A stretch of 20,243 nt of DNA, taken from NCBI GenBank assembly GCA_002938075.1, contig PTLK01000012.1:1-20243 (forward strand), read 5' to 3'. The notes beneath the pieces were generated by a model that saw only the letters and a list, made by a program, of their open reading frames with translations, was not told where the DNA came from and ran no database searches. This document shows, one piece after another, positions 15,889-20,243 of this stretch (positions within the stretch are counted from its first letter, which is position 1; each line of letters starts with the position of its first letter). Origin of the DNA: Alphaproteobacteria bacterium MarineAlpha3_Bin3 (GTDB lineage Bacteria; Pseudomonadota; Alphaproteobacteria; Rhodospirillales; Casp-alpha2). Position numbers and translations under genes: made by a program.

Positions 15889-16797
15889 TCAACCCGCAAC
15901 CACCAGGATCAAAATGCCGCCGGTGATGAAGATGATGCCGGCGAATTCCAGTTTGTTTATCTTTTCGCGGAAGAAAACCACCGAGGCGATGAAGGTGAAG
16001 ATCAGCTCGATCTGCCCGAGGGCGCGCACATAGGCCGCGTTCTGGAGCGTAAAAGCGGAAAACCAGAAGATCGACGCCAATACGCCCGCCACCCCCACCA
16101 ACAGCGACGGCCGCCAGTGGACGATGACGGCCCTTAGCTGGTCGCGTTCACGGACTGCCAGATAGGCGCCCATCATCACCGTCTGCATGACCACCGAGAC
16201 GGCGAGCGTGAACGCCGCCTGGATGATGAAGCCGTCGCCGCCCAGCGACAGTGCTCCGCCCCGGTAAAAGACCACCGACGCGCCCAGGAAGGCGCCGCAG
16301 ACAAGCCCGATCACGGTCGGTTTTTCCCCCAAGCCGGTGATCAGGTTGCGGGCCGAGATGTGGGTCTCGGCCATGGACAGCGCCATGACGCCGATCAGGC
16401 CAATGGCGATGGCGAGGGCCGCGACGGCGCTCAGGGTATCTCCCAGGATCAACAGCCCCAGGATCGCCACCTGTGCGGTATCGGTCTTCGAATACGTCGT
16501 GCCGACGGCGAAGTTCTTGATCGAGAACAGCCAGATCAGCAAAAACGTGAAGATGATCTGCGACAATCCCCCTAAGAAACAATAGATCAGGAACTTTCTG
16601 CTGACCGCAGGCACCGCGTAGCCGCCGAATTCGACCAAGCCCCAGACGTAAAACACCGCGAACGGCCAGGCATAGAGAAACCGCACGTAGGTCGCGCCTG
16701 CCGTCGACAAATGCGCTTTCAGGTGCTTTTGCAGCGCCGAGCGCAGGTTCTGGAAGAAAGCGGCGGCGACGGTGAGGGGAATCCACAGTTCGAACAT
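15889..16797 (-). CDS. DMT superfamily (EamA-like) transporter
   Basis: A 302-residue inner-membrane protein with about ten hydrophobic helices in two repeats, typical of EamA/drug-metabolite transporters. The two halves end in comparable patterns (for example TQVAILGLLILGD-like TAQVAILGLLILGDTL and IELIFTFIASVVFF). The family exports amino acids and other small metabolites, and no substrate can be assigned. The ATG at 16795-16797 leads directly into the first helix. A perfect TATAAT on the same strand ends 8 nt before it with no ribosome binding site, so a leaderless mRNA is likely. The gene converges on dtd with a 24-bp gap. Confidence 0.85.
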   Translation of the reverse strand: MFELWIPLTVAAAFFQNLRSALQKHLKAHLSTAGATYVRFLYAWPFAVFYVWGLVEFGGYAVPAVSRKFLIYCFLGGLSQIIFTFLLIWLFSIKNFAVGTTYSKTDTAQVAILGLLILGDTLSAVAALAIAIGLIGVMALSMAETHISARNLITGLGEKPTVIGLVCGAFLGASVVFYRGGALSLGGDGFIIQAAFTLAVSVVMQTVMMGAYLAVRERDQLRAVIVHWRPSLLVGVAGVLASIFWFSAFTLQNAAYVRALGQIELIFTFIASVVFFREKINKLEFAGIIFITGGILILVVAG

Positions 16798-16805
16798 CGG
16801 CGGCG

Positions 16806-16833
16806 ATTATAACGGTTGCGCCGGGCCCGTCAC
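16806..16833 (-). promoter_or_regulatory. Promoter of the DMT transporter, near-leaderless
   Basis: Minus-strand GTGACG (16828-16833, 4 of 6), 16 nt, perfect TATAAT (16806-16811). The -10 ends 8 nt before the ATG, so transcription should start within about two bases of it. Confidence 0.55.
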
Positions 16834-16880
16834 CCGCGTTTCTATGGCTTATCTCACCGCAATATTCGGAGACAGACCCG

Positions 16881-19328
16881 TTGCCCAAAAGCCCGCCCAG
16901 GAAAGCCCAGGCCGTCATCATCGGCGGCGGCGTCATCGGATGCTCCGTCGCCTACCACCTGGCCAAGATCGGCTGGTCCGACGTGGTTCTGCTGGAACGC
17001 AAGAAGCTGACCTCGGGTACGACCTGGCACGCCGCCGGGCTGATCGGGCAGCTCCGCGACAACCAGGACATGACCAAGCTGGCCAAGTACACGGCCGAGC
17101 TTTATCTGGGCCTTGAGGACGAAACCGGCCAGGCTACGGGCTACAAGCAGAACGGCTCGCTTACCATCGCCACCACCGAGGGCCGCCTGGAAGACCTGAA
17201 GCGCCGCGCCGACATGGCCAAGGTGTTCGGGCTTCGGGTCGACGTCATCGGGCCTAAGGAATGCAAGGAGCTTTATCCGCTGATCACCGTCGATGACGTG
17301 CTTGGCGGCATCTTCGTTCCCACCGACGGCCAGGCCAACCCCACCGACGTGACCATGGCGCTGGCGAAAGGGGCGCGAAACGGCGGCGTCGGGATTTTCG
17401 AGGACACCAAGGTCTTGGGCATCACCCAAACCGGGGGCCGGGTCACCGGCGTCGAAACCGAGGCCGGCACCATCGCTGCGCCCTACGTCGTCGCCGCGGC
17501 CGGCATGTGGACGCGGGAACTGGCGGCCGCCGCCGGCGTCAACGTGCCGCTGCACGCGTGCGAGCATTTCTACATTCTGACCGAACCCTTCGACGGCGTG
17601 ACCCCCGATTTGCCGGTGTGCCGGGATTACGACGCCTGTGCCTACTACAAGGAAGACGCCGGCAAGATACTGCTGGGGGCGTTCGAGCCCGAGGCCAAGC
17701 CCTGGGGCATGGACGGCATCCCCGAAGATTTCTGCTTCGACCAGTTACCCGACGATTTCGATCATTTCGAGCCGATCCTGGAAAAGGCGCTCCACCGCAT
17801 ACCGGCGTTGGAAAGCGCCGGCATTCAGACCTTTTTCTGCGGACCCGAAAGCTTCACCCCCGACAACCGCTATTACCTGGGCGAGGCGCCGGGGCTGGAG
17901 GGGCTGTTCGTCGCCGCCGGGCTCAACTCTATCGGCATCCAGTCGGCCGGCGGCATCGGCTTGGCGCTGGCCGAATGGATGCGGGACGGGCACCCAACGA
18001 TGGACCTCGGAACCGTCGATATCCGCCGCGCCCTGCCGTTCCAGGCCGACCCGGAATACCTCCGTGAGCGCGTCACCGAGACCCTGGGGCGGCTCTATGC
18101 CGTGCACTGGCCGTTTCACCAGTACCGGACCGCCCGGGGCATCCGCAAATCGCCGTTTTACGATCGCCTGGCCGGACGTGGCGCGTGCTTCGGCGAGGCC
18201 CAGGGGTGGGAGCGCCCCAACTGGTACGCGCCCGAAGGCGTGAAATCGGAATACGTCTACAGCTTCAGCCGTCAGAACTGGTTCGATCATTCCGCCGCCG
18301 AACACCGGGCGGTAAGAGAGAATGTCGGCCTGTTCGACCAGACCTCGTTCGCCAAGTTCCGGCTCCAAGGCCCCGGCGCCGAGGAAGTGCTCAACCAGGT
18401 CTCGGCCAATGACGTCGCCGTCGAGCCCGGCCGTATCGTCTATACCCAATGGCTGAACGAAAGGGGCGGAATCGAGGCCGACCTCACCGTCACCCGCGAG
18501 GCCGAGGACCGCTACCTGATCGTCACCGGAGCGGCGTCCCAGGTCCGCGACTTCCACTGGTTGGCCAGCCATATCCCGGAAGGCTTGGACGCCCAACTCA
18601 CCGACGTTACCGAAACCCTGGCCGTCCTCGGGGTCATGGGGCCCAAGGCCCGCGACCTGTTGCAGGGATTGACGGACGGGGATTTGTCCAACGGCGCTTT
18701 CCCGTTCGGTGCATCCCGGGAAATCGAGATCGGCGGCGGCAAGATCCGCGCTTCGCGGATTTCCTACGTTGGCGAGCTGGGTTGGGAGCTCTATATCCCC
18801 ACCAAGGCGGCCACAGGCGTCTTCGACGCCGTCGCCCAGGCCGGGGAGGCCCACGGCCTGGTCCCGGCCGGCATGCACGCCATGCAGTCGCTGCGGATCG
18901 AGAAGGCGTACCGGGCCTGGGGCCATGACATCGGCGATCAGGATACGGCCCTGGAGGCGGGCCTCGGTTTTGCCGTCGCCTGGGACAAGGCGGGCGGTTT
19001 CATCGGCCGCGATGCGTTGTCGCGCCAACGCCAAAAAGGCCTCTCCCGCCGCCTGGTCCAGTTCATCCTCGATGACCCGGAACCGCTGCTTTACGGCCGC
19101 GAGCCGATCTTGCGGGACGGCAAAATCACCGGCTATGTCACCTCGGCCATGTACGGCCACACGCTCGGTGGGGCCGTCGGGCTCGGCTATGTCGAGCACG
19201 AAGGCGTGCTCGACGCCGATTTCATTGCCGCCGGGTCGTTTGAAATCGAAGTTGCCGGCCTCCGGTGCCCCGCCCGGGCGTCGCTGTCGCCTTTTTACGA
19301 CCCCAAAAGCGAACGCCTCCGGGCCTGA
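16881..19328 (+). CDS. Dimethylglycine/sarcosine dehydrogenase-type FAD oxidoreductase with GcvT domain
   Basis: An 815-residue two-part enzyme. Residues 8-370 are an FAD-dependent amine oxidase (DAO) domain with GGGVIG (15-20) and TSGTTWHAAGLIG (44-56); H50 is the residue that binds FAD covalently in dimethylglycine and sarcosine dehydrogenases. A linker domain (about 370-430) is followed by a GcvT aminomethyltransferase-like domain (about 430-810), ending in a glycine-cleavage T-protein C-terminal barrel. The pair oxidises an N-methyl group and passes it to tetrahydrofolate. Exact substrate (dimethylglycine, sarcosine, methylaminobutyrate) is open. The start is TTG at 16881 after CGGAGA. 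It diverges from the DMT transporter across 83 bp and has no partner genes here. Confidence 0.9.
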   Translation: MPKSPPRKAQAVIIGGGVIGCSVAYHLAKIGWSDVVLLERKKLTSGTTWHAAGLIGQLRDNQDMTKLAKYTAELYLGLEDETGQATGYKQNGSLTIATTEGRLEDLKRRADMAKVFGLRVDVIGPKECKELYPLITVDDVLGGIFVPTDGQANPTDVTMALAKGARNGGVGIFEDTKVLGITQTGGRVTGVETEAGTIAAPYVVAAAGMWTRELAAAAGVNVPLHACEHFYILTEPFDGVTPDLPVCRDYDACAYYKEDAGKILLGAFEPEAKPWGMDGIPEDFCFDQLPDDFDHFEPILEKALHRIPALESAGIQTFFCGPESFTPDNRYYLGEAPGLEGLFVAAGLNSIGIQSAGGIGLALAEWMRDGHPTMDLGTVDIRRALPFQADPEYLRERVTETLGRLYAVHWPFHQYRTARGIRKSPFYDRLAGRGACFGEAQGWERPNWYAPEGVKSEYVYSFSRQNWFDHSAAEHRAVRENVGLFDQTSFAKFRLQGPGAEEVLNQVSANDVAVEPGRIVYTQWLNERGGIEADLTVTREAEDRYLIVTGAASQVRDFHWLASHIPEGLDAQLTDVTETLAVLGVMGPKARDLLQGLTDGDLSNGAFPFGASREIEIGGGKIRASRISYVGELGWELYIPTKAATGVFDAVAQAGEAHGLVPAGMHAMQSLRIEKAYRAWGHDIGDQDTALEAGLGFAVAWDKAGGFIGRDALSRQRQKGLSRRLVQFILDDPEPLLYGREPILRDGKITGYVTSAMYGHTLGGAVGLGYVEHEGVLDADFIAAGSFEIEVAGLRCPARASLSPFYDPKSERLRA

Positions 19329-19633
19329 ATACCTGAATTTTCCTCAAGTAAACTATATCAGTCCCGAATGGATTTTCCTTTTCCCCGATTCCGACAGCCG
19401 CTAGAGTTCGGGCCGCAACACGAAGTCCCCTTGGAAGTGAGAATTTTCCTGCCTTTCTTAACCGGACTTTAACCGCGCTTGGAGCAAAACAAGAAACGTC
19501 GGACCGTCCCGCCGGGTCAGGACATAGAGGTCACGACAACATACTATTTCACTCAACCCGGAAGGGCCGGTATTACTGTCTCATGAAGACATCGGTTCGC
19601 ACGCCTTAAAGGTAAAGAAAGCCCGCTTTAACC
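19329..19633. other. Non-coding stretch of 305 bp with regulatory motifs
   Basis: No convincing reading frame in either direction and lower GC than the genes around it. It carries a TTAA-N7-TTAAC site, a TTAACCAT half-site at the next start codon and small inverted repeats such as GTCT-N5-AGAC near 19580. No tRNA or clear terminator is seen. It is the leader and control region of the partial gene that follows. Confidence 0.6.
19458..19473 (+). promoter_or_regulatory. CtrA-type binding site TTAA-N7-TTAAC
   Basis: TTAA at 19458-19461, seven bases, TTAAC at 19469-19473. This is the full consensus of the alphaproteobacterial response regulator CtrA, in a GC-rich genome where paired TTAA is rare. 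It lies about 160 bp before the ATG at 19634. No good -10 is found at the usual distance. Confidence 0.5.
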
Positions 19634-19635
19634 AT
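19628..19635 (+). promoter_or_regulatory. CtrA half-site TTAACCAT at the start codon
   Basis: TTAACCAT matches the CtrA half-site 8-mer and overlaps the ATG at 19634. It could act as a repressor site or be chance; its weight comes from the full site upstream. Confidence 0.25.
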
Positions 19636-20243
19636 GGTCAAGCAGAAAGCACCCCCCGGCGCCACGCTGTTGAAGCGCTTGAACGATATGGAAGGAACCC
19701 CCCCCGGGGGGCTGTCGCTGATTATGATTTCGCTTAGCGCTCTTCCCACCGACGACGCCGATGATGATTTCTGGGGCGACCTGGACGATTTCCTCGTCGA
19801 TTACAAAAACCGTTACGACGCCGACCTCTACGAGCTGTCGTTAACCGACAGGGCCATCCTGATCAGGATGGCCGAACAAAGCGAGGTCAGGATGATCTCG
19901 GGTCTCAAGGTTTCGGTGCTGCGCCTGATCCAGCACAACTTTCCGGAAAATTTCGGCATGGTCGATCAGACCCGTCTGCTCAGGGTCATCGATCTCGGGT
20001 TGAAGCTCCCCAACGCCATCAAGTTCCTCGAACATTACGAAAGCCAGCCCGGCAAAACCGGGGAAAAAGGCTCGGGATTCCGTGGGTTGCAGGAAGACGA
20101 CATCAAAATGGTCCTCGAGGTCCACCGCAAGGTCGGGGCGCAGAAGTTCAAGGAGATCTTCGTCCAAAACCAGAGGATGGCCGACATCAAACCCGGCAAG
20201 AAACCCGAGGAATTGATGAAGGAATACTTCATCTCCATGGAGG
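19634..20243 (+). CDS. Unrecognised protein (5' part, runs off window)
   Basis: An open frame of 203 codons from ATG 19634 to the window edge with normal codon use, but no family I recognise. A short basic N-terminus is followed by a very acidic patch (residues 40-57: DDADDDFWGDLDDFL). Then come predicted helices rich in Leu, Ile and Arg (64-135: LYELSLTDRAILIRMAEQSE, ISGLKVSVLRLIQHNF), a Gly/Lys-rich linker (140-150) and a second helical block (152-203) rich in Lys/Glu. There is no signal peptide or membrane segment. The helical layout could be an N-terminal interaction region of a signalling protein, which is a guess. Upstream CtrA-type sites suggest cell-cycle or motility control. Codons 22-26 lie on a C8G6 tract. 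Confidence 0.7.
   Translation, partial: MVKQKAPPGATLLKRLNDMEGTPPGGLSLIMISLSALPTDDADDDFWGDLDDFLVDYKNRYDADLYELSLTDRAILIRMAEQSEVRMISGLKVSVLRLIQHNFPENFGMVDQTRLLRVIDLGLKLPNAIKFLEHYESQPGKTGEKGSGFRGLQEDDIKMVLEVHRKVGAQKFKEIFVQNQRMADIKPGKKPEELMKEYFISME

Noticed and set aside
17745..19199. A 484-codon minus-strand frame opposite the dimethylglycine dehydrogenase-like gene
   Set aside because: Same reasoning: fully antisense to a conserved 815-residue enzyme, no recognisable motifs.

Overview
The window is GC-rich DNA with dense, overlapping gene chains, GTG/TTG starts and central-carbon and C1 enzymes of the kind found in Alphaproteobacteria. I infer a Rhodospirillales-like organism from the overall gene set; no rRNA or other taxonomic marker is present. 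No tRNA, rRNA, CRISPR array or complete mobile element is visible.

Layout. (1) 1-493 (-): 5' end of an enolase-superfamily enzyme. (2) 583-5874 (+): one tightly overlapping transcription unit encoding the iron-sulfur subunit and two membrane anchors of a succinate dehydrogenase/fumarate reductase, a frameshifted TauE/SafE-type exporter, both subunits of a class I fumarase, and last the flavoprotein subunit. (3) 5962-8459: a VOC-family protein, a trypsin-like peptidase pseudogene with two in-frame amber codons, an intact thiol-dioxygenase-like cupin and a peroxiredoxin remnant. (4) 8470-10642: citrate synthase (-) divergent from phosphate acetyltransferase (+). (5) 10648-15375: sulfoacetaldehyde acetyltransferase xsc (-), divergent from an omega-amino acid:pyruvate aminotransferase and mmsA (+). 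(6) 15418-16797: dtd (+) convergent with a DMT/EamA transporter (-). (7) 16881-19328 (+): a dimethylglycine/sarcosine dehydrogenase-type flavoprotein. (8) 19329-19633: a non-coding stretch carrying a CtrA-like site, upstream of an unrecognised protein that runs off the end.

How they fit. The aminotransferase could deaminate taurine and/or beta-alanine. Xsc plus Pta turns sulfoacetaldehyde into acetyl-CoA and sulfite, and MmsA turns malonate semialdehyde into acetyl-CoA. Citrate synthase next door takes acetyl-CoA into the TCA cycle, and the SDH/fumarase operon covers the C4 part. The sulfite or sulfonate exporter candidate in that operon is broken in the sequence as given.

Most notable points: the unusual operon order B-C-D-tauE-fumarase-A; a flavoprotein with Cys where the covalent-FAD His should be; several near-leaderless promoters; a CtrA-type site; and a group of decayed genes around 6.5-8.5 kb.
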